Origin: CAZKCI01 sp964584165
GTDB lineage: Bacteria; Auribacterota; Erginobacteria; Erginobacterales; CAZKCI01
Length of the DNA: 64,000 bases
Reading direction: 5' to 3'
Assembly: GCA_964584165.1 (NCBI GenBank)
Contig: CAZOYW010000008.1
Coordinates: 30,305 to 94,304 of the forward strand
Position 1 is the stretch's first letter. Each line of letters opens with the position of its first letter. Position numbers and translations under genes: made by a program. Below are positions 24,445-33,210 of the stretch, piece by piece. The notes beneath the pieces are model-generated. The model was not told where the DNA came from. It was given only the letters and a program-made list of their open reading frames with translations, and did no database searches.

Positions 24445-25427
24445 CGGCCTCGGGAAAGATGGAGCGCTGGCTCGGGATCATCCGCCGCTTCCCCCGGAGC
24501 CGGGTCCTGGTCATCGGCGACCTGATGCTCGACGAATACGTCCGCGGCGAGGTGGAGAGGATCTCCCCCGAGGCGCCGGTGCCGGTGGTGCGGGTGGTCT
24601 CGGAGAACTGGGTCCCGGGCGGCGCCGCCAACGTGGCCAATAACGTCCGGGCCCTGGGCGGGCAGGCGGCCCTCCTCGGCGTGGTCGGCGCCGACCTGGC
24701 CGGAAGGCGCCTGAAGAAATTCCTCGTCCGGAGCGGGATCGACGTCCGCCACCTCATCACCGACCCCCGGCGCCCGACCATCACCAAGTCCCGGGTCCTG
24801 GCCGGCCACCAGCAGGTGGTCCGGGTGGACAAGGAGGACGCGACCCCGGTCGGAAGAGAGGTCGGGGAACGGCTGGTCCAGGCCGCCCGCCGCCTGGAGG
24901 GTTCGGTGGACGGGGCGATCGTGGAGGATTACGCCAAGGGTTTGATCGGCCAGGAGATGGTGGCGTCCCTCATCTCCGTCTTCCGGCCGCGCGGCAAGTT
25001 CGTCATTGTCGATCCCAACGAGAACAACCCCCTCCGCTTCCGGGGCGCGACCGTGGTCACGCCCAACCGGAGGGAGGCCTTGGCCGCCTCCGGGCTCGGC
25101 CGGAAGGCGTCGCTCCAGGACCTCGGGCGCGCTCTCCTCCGCCGCTGGGGGGCGCAGTCGGTCCTGATCACCCTGGGGGAGGACGGGATGTGCCTCTGCG
25201 AGAGCCGGCGCCCCCTTTTCCACATCCCCACCGTCGCCCGGGAGGTCTTCGACGTCTCCGGAGCCGGGGACACGGTGGCGGGCACGCTCGCCCTCGCGCT
25301 GGCCTCCGGGGCGAGTCTCCGGGAGGCCGCCCATCTCGCCAACTCCGCGGCCGGCGTCGTGGTCGCCAAGCTCGGCACCGCCACCGCCAGCCCCGAGGAG
25401 CTAATCCGGACCTTGAACCGGGGATGA
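24441..25427 (+). CDS. hldA: D-glycero-beta-D-manno-heptose-7-phosphate kinase
   Basis: PfkB-family kinase of the RfaE domain I type, making heptose-1,7-bisphosphate for ADP-heptose synthesis. ATG 24441 overlaps the previous stop; 328 residues. Motifs: VIGDLMLDEYVRGEVERISP, GGAANVANNVRALGG, then VVTPNRREA and the PfkB signature DVSGAGDTVAGTLALA with catalytic Asp. The nucleotidyltransferase half found in E. coli HldE is absent, so a separate HldC would be needed and is not in the window. Translationally coupled to gmhB. Confidence 0.93.
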   Translation: MTASGKMERWLGIIRRFPRSRVLVIGDLMLDEYVRGEVERISPEAPVPVVRVVSENWVPGGAANVANNVRALGGQAALLGVVGADLAGRRLKKFLVRSGIDVRHLITDPRRPTITKSRVLAGHQQVVRVDKEDATPVGREVGERLVQAARRLEGSVDGAIVEDYAKGLIGQEMVASLISVFRPRGKFVIVDPNENNPLRFRGATVVTPNRREALAASGLGRKASLQDLGRALLRRWGAQSVLITLGEDGMCLCESRRPLFHIPTVAREVFDVSGAGDTVAGTLALALASGASLREAAHLANSAAGVVVAKLGTATASPEELIRTLNRG

Positions 25428-26011
25428 AAAAGGCGGCCATCTTTCTCGACCGCGACGGGACGATCAACTTCGATTCCGGATACGTCTCTTCCGTCGACGA
25501 GTTCCAGATCCTGCCCGCCGCCCGGGCGGGGCTGAGGCTCCTCCGGGACCGCGGCTATCTGCTTTTCATCGTCACCAACCAGTCCGGCCTGGCCCGCGGC
25601 TACCTGACCCGTCGTGGCCTCACGGCCATCCACCGCAAGCTCCGGCGCGAGCTGGCCCGGGACGGGGTGAAGCTCAAGGGGATCGCGATCTGCCCCCACC
25701 ACCCGGACGCCCGCTGCCGCTGCCGGAAGCCCTCGCCCCTGCTGGTGGAGAAACTGGCTCGCAAGTTCCGCCTCGACCTTCCCCGATCGTATTTCGTCGG
25801 CGACAAGCTTCTCGACGTGGAGACCGGCCGGAACGCCGGTTGCCGGACCGTGCTCATCGCCTCCGGCCCGCGCCTGCGCGTCTTCAAGCGCTCGCCTTCC
25901 TGGCCGGCGCCCGACGCCGTCGCGTCCGACCTCCTCGCCGCCGCCCGGCGCATCCCCCCCTCTCGCGGCGCGCGCCGGAAGGCCGGGTCGAACCGAAGGA
26001 GGGCGGCATGA
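25424..26011 (+). CDS. gmhB: D,D-heptose 1,7-bisphosphate phosphatase
   Basis: HAD phosphatase, 195 residues, that removes the 7-phosphate from the product of the kinase encoded just upstream. FLDRDGTIN carries the two catalytic Asp residues, TNQSGLARG is motif II, CPHHPDARCRCRKPSP is the zinc site typical of GmhB, and FVGDKLLDVETGRNAG is motif IV. A basic, low-complexity tail (SRGARRKAGSNRRRAA) is longer than usual. ATGA overlaps at both ends place it in one translational unit with hldA and kdsB. Confidence 0.94.
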   Translation: MKKAAIFLDRDGTINFDSGYVSSVDEFQILPAARAGLRLLRDRGYLLFIVTNQSGLARGYLTRRGLTAIHRKLRRELARDGVKLKGIAICPHHPDARCRCRKPSPLLVEKLARKFRLDLPRSYFVGDKLLDVETGRNAGCRTVLIASGPRLRVFKRSPSWPAPDAVASDLLAAARRIPPSRGARRKAGSNRRRAA

Positions 26012-26748
26012 CGGCGGCCTCGGGACGGACGGTCGGGATCATCCCCGCGCGCTGGGGATCGAGCCGCTTCCCGGGGAAGCTCCTCCAGGACCTGGGCGGG
26101 CGTTCCGTCCTGGAGCGGGTCTACCGGCAGGCGGCGAAGGCGAAAAAACTCGACGACCTCCTGGTGGCCACCGACGACGAGAGGATCCGGTCGGCGGTCG
26201 CCGGATTCGGCGGGAGGGCGGTGATGACCTCGTCCCGGCGCCGGACCGGCACGGAGCGGTCGGCGGAGGCCTGCCGGTTCCTCAGGGCCCGCTGGGTGGT
26301 GAACATCCAGGGGGACGAGCCCTTCCTCCGCCCGTCGACGATCGACCGGGTGGCGGACGTTCTCCGGAACGATCCCGCTCTCCTCATCGCGACGGCCCGG
26401 ACCGAGATCGAGGACCCCCATGAGCTCGCCGACCCCAATACGGTCAAGGTGGTGACCGACGCGCAGGGGTGGGCTCTCTACTTCTCCCGCTCCCTCATCC
26501 CGGCGGGAGGGACGGCCCCCCGGGGGAGGACCTTCAAGCACATCGGGATCTACGGCTACCGGAAGGACTTTCTCCTGCGCCTGGTCCGGATCCCCCCCTC
26601 CGGCCTGGAGCGCCGCGAGCGGTTGGAGCAGTTGCGCGTGCTGGAGAACGGGTATAGGATTAAGGTGATCACCGTCCGCTCGGATACGGTGGGGATCGAC
26701 ACGCCGGAGGATCTCGAGCGGGCGCGGGAGATGATAAGGTCGAGGTAA
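26008..26748 (+). CDS. kdsB: CMP-Kdo synthetase
   Basis: Activates Kdo as CMP-Kdo for the Kdo transferase encoded at 9843. 246 residues. IIPARWGSSRFPGKLL is the nucleotide-binding start, RTGTERSAEACRFL the substrate loop (more often SGTDR), NIQGDEPFL the metal-binding segment, and HIGIYGYRKDFL the family hallmark. The ATG overlaps the gmhB stop, with GGAGGGCGGC as ribosome binding site. Confidence 0.95.
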   Translation: MTAASGRTVGIIPARWGSSRFPGKLLQDLGGRSVLERVYRQAAKAKKLDDLLVATDDERIRSAVAGFGGRAVMTSSRRRTGTERSAEACRFLRARWVVNIQGDEPFLRPSTIDRVADVLRNDPALLIATARTEIEDPHELADPNTVKVVTDAQGWALYFSRSLIPAGGTAPRGRTFKHIGIYGYRKDFLLRLVRIPPSGLERRERLEQLRVLENGYRIKVITVRSDTVGIDTPEDLERAREMIRSR

Positions 26749-26786
26749 TAACCAGCAAGGCATGAGTCGGTGGTTTACTCCGGGAG

Positions 26787-26905
26787 GGTTCCAAGGTTCA
26801 ACGGTTCAAGGGTTCAACGGTTGAAGAATGGCCGTCGACCGTTGAATCGTGAACCGCTGAACCGTGAACCGCTGAACCGTTGAACCGTGAACCTCTGAAC
26901 CCTGA
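26787..26905. repeat. GTTCA word repeat with inverted arms
   Basis: Left arm 26787-26826 (GGTTCAACGGTTCAAGG copies), about nine-base spacer, right arm 26836-26905 (CCGTGAACCGCTGAA copies). It separates kdsB from kdsA and ends about 20 bases before the kdsA ATG. Confidence 0.92.
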
Positions 26906-26924
26906 CACCTTCACCCTCCTCGCC

Positions 26925-27767
26925 ATGATCCCCAAGACCAAGGAAATCCGAGTCGGCCAGGTCACCATCGGCGGTCGCCGGCCGCTGGCCCTGATCGCGG
27001 GGATCTGCGTGATCGAGAGCAGAGAGCACACGCTGCGCATCGCCGCCCGCCTCCAGTCCCTCTGCGCCGCCTCTTCCGTCCCGCTGGTCTTCAAGGCCTC
27101 CTACGACAAGGCCAACCGCACCTCGATCGACTCCTACCGCGGGCCCGGCCTCGTCGAGGGGCTCGCCGTCCTCTCCGCCGTCCGGGAGCGGACGGCCCTT
27201 CCCCTCCTGGTGGATTTCCACCGCCCGGAGGACGCTTCCGCCGTGGCGGAGGTGGCCGACATCCTCCAGGTTCCCGCCTTCCTCAGCCGCCAGACCGACA
27301 TGCTCCTGGCCGCGGCCCGGACCGGCCGGGCGGTGAACGTGAAAAAGGGGCAGTTTCTCTCCCCGGACGACATCGTCCACGTCATCGCCAAGATCGAGAG
27401 CGCGGGAAACCGGCGCATCCTGATCACGGAGCGGGGGACCAGTTTCGGCTACCACTGCCTGGTCAACGACCTGAAGGCGCTCCCGGCCATCCGCTCCCTC
27501 GGCTACCCGGCCGTCTTCGACGCCACCCACAGCGTCCAGCTGCCGGGGGGCGCCGCCGGCTTTTCCGGGGGGCAGCGGGAATACATACCCGTTCTCGCCC
27601 GTTCGGCCGCGGCCGCCGGCTGCGACGCGCTCTTCCTCGAGGTCCACGATCGGCCGGAACGGGCGCGCTCCGACGCCGCCAGTGTGCTGGCGCTCGAACG
27701 CCTTCCCGCTCTCCTCGCGGCGGTGACGGCGATCGACCGGGTGGTGAAGGGGGGGAGGGGACGATGA
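26925..27767 (+). CDS. kdsA: Kdo-8-phosphate synthase
   Basis: Condenses PEP with arabinose-5-phosphate. 280 residues from ATG 26925; the frame stays open upstream through the repeat, but homologues begin close to this Met. Motifs: LIAGICVIESREHTL, FKASYDKANRTSIDSYRGPG, PLLVDFHRPEDASAVAEVAD, LQVPAFLSRQTD, VNVKKGQFLSP and FDATHSVQLPGG. The Cys in GICVIES and the DATH motif are metal-site features of the metal-dependent class. The third position of HRPEDA replaces the usual HxxxQ wording. No Shine-Dalgarno. The stop overlaps kdsD as ATGA. Confidence 0.95.
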   Translation: MIPKTKEIRVGQVTIGGRRPLALIAGICVIESREHTLRIAARLQSLCAASSVPLVFKASYDKANRTSIDSYRGPGLVEGLAVLSAVRERTALPLLVDFHRPEDASAVAEVADILQVPAFLSRQTDMLLAAARTGRAVNVKKGQFLSPDDIVHVIAKIESAGNRRILITERGTSFGYHCLVNDLKALPAIRSLGYPAVFDATHSVQLPGGAAGFSGGQREYIPVLARSAAAAGCDALFLEVHDRPERARSDAASVLALERLPALLAAVTAIDRVVKGGRGR

Positions 27768-28768
27768 AGGCTCTCTCGGCCCGAGCCGGGAAGACCAAAC
27801 GCCGCCGGGATGTCCGGGAGATCGGGCGGCGGGTCCTCCGCACCGAGGCCCGGGCGATCCTGGACCTCGTTCCGCGCCTGGGACGGGAGTTCGAGAAGGC
27901 GGTGGAGCTTTTCTTCCGCTGCCGGGGGCGGATCATCGTCACCGGCATGGGCAAGGCGGGACTGGTCGGGCGCAAGATCTCGGCCACGCTCGCCAGCACC
28001 GGGTCCCCCGCCTTGAGCCTCCACCCCGTGGAAGCCCTGCACGGGGATCTCGGGATGGTCGGCAAGGAGGACGCGGTCCTGGCCATCTCCCGCTCCGGAG
28101 AGTCCGAGGAGATCACTAACCTTCTCCCCTTCCTCAAGCAGGCCGGGGTCCCGGTCGTCGCTCTCACCGGCAATTCGCGCTCGACGCTGGCCCGCCACAG
28201 CGACGTCGTCCTGGACGCCCGGGTGAAGCGGGAGGCCTGCCCCCACAACCTGGCCCCCACCTCCTCGACCACCGCCGCGTTAGCCATCGGGGACGCCCTG
28301 GCGGTGGCCCTGGTGGAGCGCCGGGGTTTCCAGCCGGCGGACTTCGTCCGCCTCCATCCCGGGGGGGCCCTGGGGAGGAGGCTGCTCCTCAAGGTCAGCG
28401 ACCTGATGCGGACGGGGCGCTTTCACCCCGTGGTCGGGGAGTCGACGCCGGTCAAGGACGTCCTGTTCCGGATCACCTCGGCCCGGGCGGGCTCGGCCAC
28501 GGTCGTGGACCGTTTCGGCCGCATCTCCGGTATCTTCACCGACGGCGATCTTCGCCGCCAGATCGAAAAGGACCGGGGGGTCCTCTCCCGCCCGGTCCGG
28601 GACGTGATGACCCGCTCCCCCCTCACCCTGGGCCCCGAAACCCTGGCGGCGGAGGCCTTGCGCCTCCTGAGCGACCGGAAGGTGGACGAGATCCCGGTGA
28701 TCTCCCCCCGGGGAAGGCCGCTCGGCCTTCTCGACATCCAGGACCTGCTGAACGCGGGGATCGTATAA
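27764..28768 (+). CDS. kdsD: Arabinose-5-phosphate isomerase
   Basis: Converts ribulose-5-phosphate to arabinose-5-phosphate, the first Kdo step. 334 residues. An SIS domain opens the protein (IIVTGMGKAGLVGRKISATL, SPALSLHPVEALHGDLGMV, AISRSGESEEI, and PTSSTTAALAIGDALA), followed by two CBS domains (SDLMRTGRFHPVV... and VRDVMTRSPLTLGPE). Full-length KdsD/GutQ layout. Placed between kdsA and kdsC, completing the Kdo set in one operon. Confidence 0.95.
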   Translation: MKALSARAGKTKRRRDVREIGRRVLRTEARAILDLVPRLGREFEKAVELFFRCRGRIIVTGMGKAGLVGRKISATLASTGSPALSLHPVEALHGDLGMVGKEDAVLAISRSGESEEITNLLPFLKQAGVPVVALTGNSRSTLARHSDVVLDARVKREACPHNLAPTSSTTAALAIGDALAVALVERRGFQPADFVRLHPGGALGRRLLLKVSDLMRTGRFHPVVGESTPVKDVLFRITSARAGSATVVDRFGRISGIFTDGDLRRQIEKDRGVLSRPVRDVMTRSPLTLGPETLAAEALRLLSDRKVDEIPVISPRGRPLGLLDIQDLLNAGIV

Positions 28769-28769
28769 T
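28764..28769 (+). promoter_or_regulatory. Possible -10 element before kdsC
   Basis: TATAAT overlapping the kdsD stop codon; no convincing -35 upstream. Could give kdsC and the lpt genes an extra start. Confidence 0.35.
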
Positions 28770-28771
28770 CT

Positions 28772-28797
28772 GGTCGATGGGTAAGGGTTAGGAAGTT
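28772..28797. repeat. Single-arm GGGTTA word
   Basis: GGTCGATGGGTAAGGGTTAGG shares its phrase with the left arms at 31760 and 33211. No right arm is present here. Confidence 0.65.
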
Positions 28798-28801
28798 GAA
28801 G

Positions 28802-29314
28802 ATGCGGAGGAAGCTCCGGAAAAGTGACGTGTCCGCCCGCGCGGCCCGCGTCCGTTTCCTGGTCCTGGATGTGGACGGCGTCCTGACCGACGGCCGGATA
28901 CTCCTCGATGCCGCCGGAGGGGAACTGAAGGCCTTCCACGTTCGCGACGGCTCGGCGATCGCGCGCGCTCTTTCCGCCGGGATCGAGGTGGCGTTCCTGA
29001 GCGGCCGGAAATCGCCGGCCGTCCTCCGGCGCGCGCGGGAGCTCGGGGTGACGGTGGTCCGGCAGGGGGTCCGGCGGAAGGCGTCCGCCTTCCGCGCCCT
29101 CGCGCTCCGGCGGGGCTGGCCGCTCGGCGAGACCGCGGCCGTCGGAGACGATCTCCCCGACCGGGAAATCCTGGCGGCGGCGGGTTTCGCCGCCACGCCC
29201 GCGGACGGCCATCCCGGCCTCGACCCGGTCGTCGATTACCGCTGCCGCCGCCGCGGCGGAGAGGGGGCGGTGATGGAAGTCGTCGACCTCATCCTGTCCG
29301 CCCGCAGAACATGA
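28802..29314 (+). CDS. kdsC: Kdo-8-phosphate phosphatase
   Basis: Small HAD phosphatase of 170 residues. FLVLDVDGVLTDGRI contains the catalytic Asp pair, FHVRDGSAIA and FLSGRKSPAV supply motif II, and AVGDDLPDREILAAAGF is motif IV. All are typical of KdsC. ATG 28802 is preferred over a TTG six bases earlier because GGAAG lies at a suitable distance. It overlaps the lptC-like gene as ATGA. Confidence 0.93.
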   Translation: MRRKLRKSDVSARAARVRFLVLDVDGVLTDGRILLDAAGGELKAFHVRDGSAIARALSAGIEVAFLSGRKSPAVLRRARELGVTVVRQGVRRKASAFRALALRRGWPLGETAAVGDDLPDREILAAAGFAATPADGHPGLDPVVDYRCRRRGGEGAVMEVVDLILSARRT

Positions 29315-29772
29315 AACGTGATCCAGCCATCGCGGCGCTGGCCCTCGGGGCGGCACTCGCCCTCGTCTGCCTCCCGGCCGTCCGGGGGCAGACGCCGCCC
29401 CTGGCGGCCGACCAGCAGATCGGCGGGGGCTTCGAGCGCTTCATCCCGGACCAGGCGGGCGAGATCGCCTGGGTTCTCAAGGGGACCATGGCCAAGTTTC
29501 TCTCCCGGCAGATGATCGAGATCGGCGGCCTCCTCGCCCAATCCTACGATCCCGAGACCGGGGACCTCAAGATCCAGGTCGACCGGGTGATCTTCAACTC
29601 CCGCACCAACGAGGTGTCGGCCGGCGACGAGCGGGTGACCCTGCGCCGGGAAGGGATGGTCCTCACCGGGCGGGGAATCGCCTGGGATCCCAAGGCGAAG
29701 ACGGTCCGGGTGATGGAGGACATCCGGGTCCTGATCAAGGAGCAGGGGAACCAGGGGCTGTTCCCGCTATGA
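29311..29772 (+). CDS. lptC: LptC-like periplasmic LPS transport protein
   Basis: 153 residues with an N-terminal signal/anchor (IAALALGAALALVCLPAVRG). The body reads as the beta-jellyroll LptC type: GEIAWVLKGTMAKFLSRQMI, then LKIQVDRVIFNSRTNEVSAG and GMVLTGRGIAWDPKAKTVRV. It bridges the inner-membrane ABC transporter to LptA in the periplasm. Family similarity is weak by nature; the position, directly between kdsC and lptA with ATGA overlaps on both sides, is strong support. Confidence 0.8.
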   Translation: MKRDPAIAALALGAALALVCLPAVRGQTPPLAADQQIGGGFERFIPDQAGEIAWVLKGTMAKFLSRQMIEIGGLLAQSYDPETGDLKIQVDRVIFNSRTNEVSAGDERVTLRREGMVLTGRGIAWDPKAKTVRVMEDIRVLIKEQGNQGLFPL

Positions 29773-30248
29773 TCGCGGCCCTCCTCCTCGGCGCGCTGGC
29801 CCTCGCCTCCGCGACGCCTCCGCCCGCGCCCAGCCCCACTCCGGCCGAAGACTGGACCGTGGTGACCTGCGACGGCAACCTGACGGTCGATTACGAAAAG
29901 AACCTGGTCACCTTCTACCGCAACGCGCTGATCAAGAACCCCCGGGGGACGCTGCGCTCGGAGAAGCTGGTCATCCACTTCTCCGACCGGGGGAAGACCG
30001 TGGAGAAGGCGGAGGCCCTGGGCGGAGTGACGGTCGAGATGGGACAGCGGAGAGGCCGCTCGGACACGGTGGTATACTACCCGCAGGAGAAAAAGGTGGT
30101 CATGGCCGGCCAGGCGACGATCAGCCAGGCGGAAGGCACGGTCCGGGGGGAGACGATCACCTTTTTCCTCGACCGCCAGGAGATGCGGGTGGAGGGGGCG
30201 CCGGGGGTAAACGTGGTCCCCGAGAAGGACGTGGAAATCGGATTCTGA
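29769..30248 (+). CDS. lptA: LptA/OstA-like periplasmic LPS carrier
   Basis: 159 residues with a signal peptide (MIAALLLGALALASATP) and a proline-rich linker. Repeating beta-strand text of the OstA/LptA fold: NLTVDYEKNLVTFYRNALIK, LRSEKLVIHFSDRGKTVEKA, GGVTVEMGQRRGRSDTVVYY and KKVVMAGQATISQAEGTVRG. Forms the periplasmic bridge for LPS. The start overlaps the lptC-like stop as ATGA. A GC-rich hairpin (30271-30294) separates it from lptB. Confidence 0.88.
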   Translation: MIAALLLGALALASATPPPAPSPTPAEDWTVVTCDGNLTVDYEKNLVTFYRNALIKNPRGTLRSEKLVIHFSDRGKTVEKAEALGGVTVEMGQRRGRSDTVVYYPQEKKVVMAGQATISQAEGTVRGETITFFLDRQEMRVEGAPGVNVVPEKDVEIGF

Positions 30249-30315
30249 GCCGTGGGCCCGGGAGGCGGTTCGCGGGCAAATACTTTTACCCGCGGCGCCG
30301 CGCCGCGCGGGGAAA

Positions 30316-31041
30316 ATGAACGAGATCTTAAGAACCGAGAACCTGGTCAAGATGTACAAGTACCGCAAGGTGGTGGACAACGTCTGCCTTTCGGTGAACC
30401 AGGGGGAGATCGTGGGCCTGCTCGGCCCCAACGGCGCGGGCAAGACCACTACCTTTTACATGGTGGTGGGGCTGATCAAGGCCAGCGCGGGGAGCGTCTT
30501 CTTCAGCCGGCAGGACATCACCCGCTGGCCGATGTCCCGGCGGGCCCGGCTCGGCATCAGCTACCTTTCCCAGGAGCCGTCGATCTTCCGCAACCTCACG
30601 GTCGAGGAGAATCTGCTGGCCATCCTGGAGACGCTGCGGTTGAAGAGGTCCGCCCGCCGCCGCCGGGCCCGGGAGCTTCTGACCGAACTAGGCATCGAGC
30701 ACCTAGCGAATAACAAGGCCTACACCCTCTCCGGGGGAGAGCGTCGACGGCTCGAGATCTCGCGGGCCCTGGTGATCTCCCCCAAGCTCATGCTCCTGGA
30801 CGAGCCCTTCTCCGGAGTCGACCCGATCGCGGTCTTCGACGTCCAGCAGATTATCCGGGACCTGAAGAAGAAGGGGATGGGGATACTGATCACCGACCAC
30901 AACGTCCGCGAGACCCTTTCCATCACCGACCGTTCCTATATCATGTTCGAGAGCCGCATCCTCATCTCCGGGACCAGCGAGGAGCTGACCAACAACCCGC
31001 AGGCCCGGGAGATCTACCTGGGGGAAAAGTTCACCATGTGA
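30316..31041 (+). CDS. lptB: LPS export ABC transporter ATPase
   Basis: 241 residues. Walker A GPNGAGKTTTFYMVVGLI near 37-54, Q-loop ISYLSQEPSIFRNLTV, signature LSGGERRRLEISRAL and Walker B LMLLDEPFSGVDPIAV, then the H-loop region TDHNVRETL. The wording DHNVRET and SVFFSRQDITRWPMSRRARL is typical of LptB rather than other ABC ATPases. It powers LptF/LptG, encoded on the minus strand at 38081-40471. GGGGAAA precedes the ATG. Confidence 0.96.
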   Translation: MNEILRTENLVKMYKYRKVVDNVCLSVNQGEIVGLLGPNGAGKTTTFYMVVGLIKASAGSVFFSRQDITRWPMSRRARLGISYLSQEPSIFRNLTVEENLLAILETLRLKRSARRRRARELLTELGIEHLANNKAYTLSGGERRRLEISRALVISPKLMLLDEPFSGVDPIAVFDVQQIIRDLKKKGMGILITDHNVRETLSITDRSYIMFESRILISGTSEELTNNPQAREIYLGEKFTM

Positions 31042-31064
31042 ATTCGCCCGAGAAGGCGAATGCA

Positions 31065-31166
31065 CGGTTCAGCGGTTCAACGATGGCAGGGTTCAGCGGT
31101 TCACGGTTCAAGGGTTCAACGGTTGATGAAAGCTCATGAACCTCTGAACCCCTGAACCGTGAACCT
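31065..31166. repeat. GTTCA word repeat with inverted arms
   Basis: Left arm 31065-31127 (GGTTCAGCGGTTCAACG and similar), right arm 31137-31166 (ATGAACCTCTGAACCCCTGA). A further small hairpin ATTCGCC/GGCGAAT lies just after the lptB stop at about 31042-31060. Confidence 0.9.
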
Positions 31167-31190
31167 TCGGTCCAAAGGAGGTATCCGGAA

Positions 31191-31703
31191 ATGCAGATCA
31201 CAATCACGGTCCGGCACGGGGACGTCGCCGCGGAGATCAAGGAGCACGCCCGTAGCCTGCTCGAGCGCTGCGAGCGCGTCTGGCCGAAGGCCACCGACGC
31301 CCACATGATCATCCAGGCGGAGAAACGGGGGTACGCGGTCGAAGTGAACCTGAACCCCGGGGGCCCCCCGATCAGCCTGCGGACCCGGGACAAGGACTTG
31401 CGGGCGGCCATCGACGAGGTGGCGGAGAAGGCCGTCCGCCGCCTGGAGAAGATCAAGGAGCGGGCCGGGGATCGGAGGCGCCGCCTGGTCCCCGCCCCGG
31501 CGGCCCCGGTCGAGCTGCCGGGGGACGTCCCCCGGCTGGTGCGCGAGGAGAATTTCGAGATCCGGACGCTCAGCGAACGGGAGGCCTCCCTCCACATGCG
31601 CGCCTCGAGCCTCGCCTTCCTCGTCTACCGGGACGAGGCGACGAAGCGGGTGTGCATCGTCTACCGGAAGCACGACGGCAATCTGGGTCTCATAGAACTC
31701 TAG
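31191..31703 (+). CDS. hpf: Ribosome hibernation promoting factor, long form
   Basis: 170 residues. The N-terminal RaiA domain (MQITITVRHGDVAAEIKEHA, then KATDAHMIIQAEKRGYAVEV and DLRAAIDEVAEKAVRRLEKI) is followed by a C-terminal dimerisation domain (SEREASLHMRASSLAFLVYR, RVCIVYRKHDGNLGLIEL). This layout defines the long HPF that pairs 70S ribosomes into 100S dimers. It has one of the clearest ribosome binding sites in the window, AAAGGAGGT at a good distance. In proteobacteria rpoN sits between lptB and hpf; here it is absent. Confidence 0.93.
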   Translation: MQITITVRHGDVAAEIKEHARSLLERCERVWPKATDAHMIIQAEKRGYAVEVNLNPGGPPISLRTRDKDLRAAIDEVAEKAVRRLEKIKERAGDRRRRLVPAPAAPVELPGDVPRLVREENFEIRTLSEREASLHMRASSLAFLVYRDEATKRVCIVYRKHDGNLGLIEL

Positions 31704-31759
31704 TCGGCGGACCTCGCCGGCTCAATGATCGCCCTCCGCGGCGGAGGTCACGGGGAAGT

Positions 31760-31897
31760 TGATGGGTAAGGGTAAAGCTATTGGTCTGGTCGATGGGTTA
31801 GGGTAAGGTGTGGCCTGGCAAGCGTTATTCGTCGTCCACGCGACCCCACCATTGACCTTACCCATTTTCCAAACCCACTTCATAACCCTAACCCACG
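31760..31897. repeat. GGGTTA/GATGGG word repeat with inverted arms
   Basis: Left arm 31760-31810 uses TGATGGGTAAGGG, TTGGTCTGG and GATGGGTTAGGG. Right arm 31844-31897 uses the complement (CCATTGACC, TTACCCATTTTCC, AACCCTAACCCAC). 33-base spacer. The arms share vocabulary but not exact base order. Confidence 0.9.
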
Positions 31898-31907
31898 GAC
31901 TATCTTT

Positions 31908-32852
31908 ATGAAGGGCATCACCGTTCGCCAGTTCTACGAGAACCTCTCCTCGCGCCTGCGCCTGACCCTGGCCGCGGGGGAGAAGGGCCTGAAACGGCGC
32001 ATCCTGGTCTCGGCCCTTAACCGCCCCGGCCTGGCCCTCTGCGGCCACTTCAGGCATTTCGCCTTCCGCCGCGGCCAGGTGCTGGGGAAGGTCGAGATCA
32101 TGTATCTGCGCGGTCTGCCCGCGGCCGACCGGCGGGCGGTCCTCAAGCGCTTTCTGGCCCAGCGCATCCCCTTCTGCATCATCGCCCGCAACTACGCCCC
32201 GCCCGGCGAGCTTCTGGAGGAGGCGGACCGCCTGGGGATCCCGGTCTTCCGTTCGCCGCTGCTCACCATCCGCCTGATGAGCGTCTGCACGATCTACCTG
32301 GAGGAAACCCTCGCGCCCCATACCTCGATTATCGCCAACCTGGTCGAGGTCTACGGAGTGGGGGTCCTGATCATGGGCAAGAGCGGAGTGGGCAAGAGCG
32401 AGTGCACCCTCTCCCTGGTCGAGCGCGGCCACCGCCTGATCAGCGACGACATGGTCCACGTCCGCCTGGTGGAGGGCGAGAACCTGCTCGGGGAGGGGTC
32501 GGAGCTGACTCGTTTTCACATGGAGATCCGGGGGCTGGGGATCATCAACGTCGGGACCCTCTTCGGCGCCGGCTGCGTCCGCCAGCGGAAGCGCATCGAC
32601 CTGGCGGTCACCCTGGAGCAGTGGGACCCCGAGAAGGAGTACGAGCGCCTGGGGCTGGACGAGGGGCGCCATACCCTTCTGGGAGTGACCATCCCCCATC
32701 TCCTTATCCCCGTCCGGCCCGGCCGCGATCTCGCGCTTTTGATCGAGGTGGCCGCCCTCAACCATCGGATCAAGATGATGGGCTACCACCCGGCCCAGGC
32801 GCTCGACCGCCAGATCAAGGAGCGGATGCGGAGAGGGCCAAAAGAAGAGTAA
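31908..32852 (+). CDS. hprK: HPr kinase/phosphorylase
   Basis: 314 residues, full-length HprK. N-terminal domain, then Walker A MGKSGVGKSECTLSLVERGH near 155-163, RLISDDMVHVRL and the HprK signature EIRGLGIINVGTLFGAGCVR. It phosphorylates Ser of HPr in an ATP-dependent way and reverses it with phosphate. The partner gene lies 28 bases downstream, and its target Ser48 is conserved. Start ATG 31908 lies about ten bases after the repeat arm, with no Shine-Dalgarno. Confidence 0.96.
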   Translation: MKGITVRQFYENLSSRLRLTLAAGEKGLKRRILVSALNRPGLALCGHFRHFAFRRGQVLGKVEIMYLRGLPAADRRAVLKRFLAQRIPFCIIARNYAPPGELLEEADRLGIPVFRSPLLTIRLMSVCTIYLEETLAPHTSIIANLVEVYGVGVLIMGKSGVGKSECTLSLVERGHRLISDDMVHVRLVEGENLLGEGSELTRFHMEIRGLGIINVGTLFGAGCVRQRKRIDLAVTLEQWDPEKEYERLGLDEGRHTLLGVTIPHLLIPVRPGRDLALLIEVAALNHRIKMMGYHPAQALDRQIKERMRRGPKEE

Positions 32853-32880
32853 TAACCTAGCCTTCGCCCATTGACTAGTA

Positions 32881-33153
32881 GTGAAAGAGATCACCAAGAC
32901 CATCCTCATCGGGAACAAGCTCGGCTTGCACGCCCGCCCGGCCGCCCAACTCGTCAAGGTGGCGAGCAGGTTCTCCTCCGACATCGTCTTCGTCCGCGGG
33001 GGGGAAAAGGTGAACGCCAAGTCCATCATGGGCGTGCTCATGCTCGCCGCTCCCCAGGGGACGTCCCTGCGGGTGATCGCGAGCGGCGAGGACGCCGCCC
33101 AGGCGGTCCGGGAGATCGAATCCCTGGTGGAAGGTAAGTTCGGCGAGGAATGA
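32881..33153 (+). CDS. ptsH: Phosphocarrier protein HPr
   Basis: 90 residues from a GTG start. GLHARPAAQLVK holds the PEP-dependent His (residue 17) and KVNAKSIMGVLMLAA the HprK site Ser (residue 48), so both phosphorylation routes are intact. It is located between hprK and ptsI. No EIIA, EIIB or EIIC gene is visible in the window. Confidence 0.97.
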   Translation: MKEITKTILIGNKLGLHARPAAQLVKVASRFSSDIVFVRGGEKVNAKSIMGVLMLAAPQGTSLRVIASGEDAAQAVREIESLVEGKFGEE

Positions 33154-33210
33154 TCGTGATCGGAGCGTTGTGTTTGCCGCGCGCGGCCGGCGATCCAACT
33201 CAATATGATG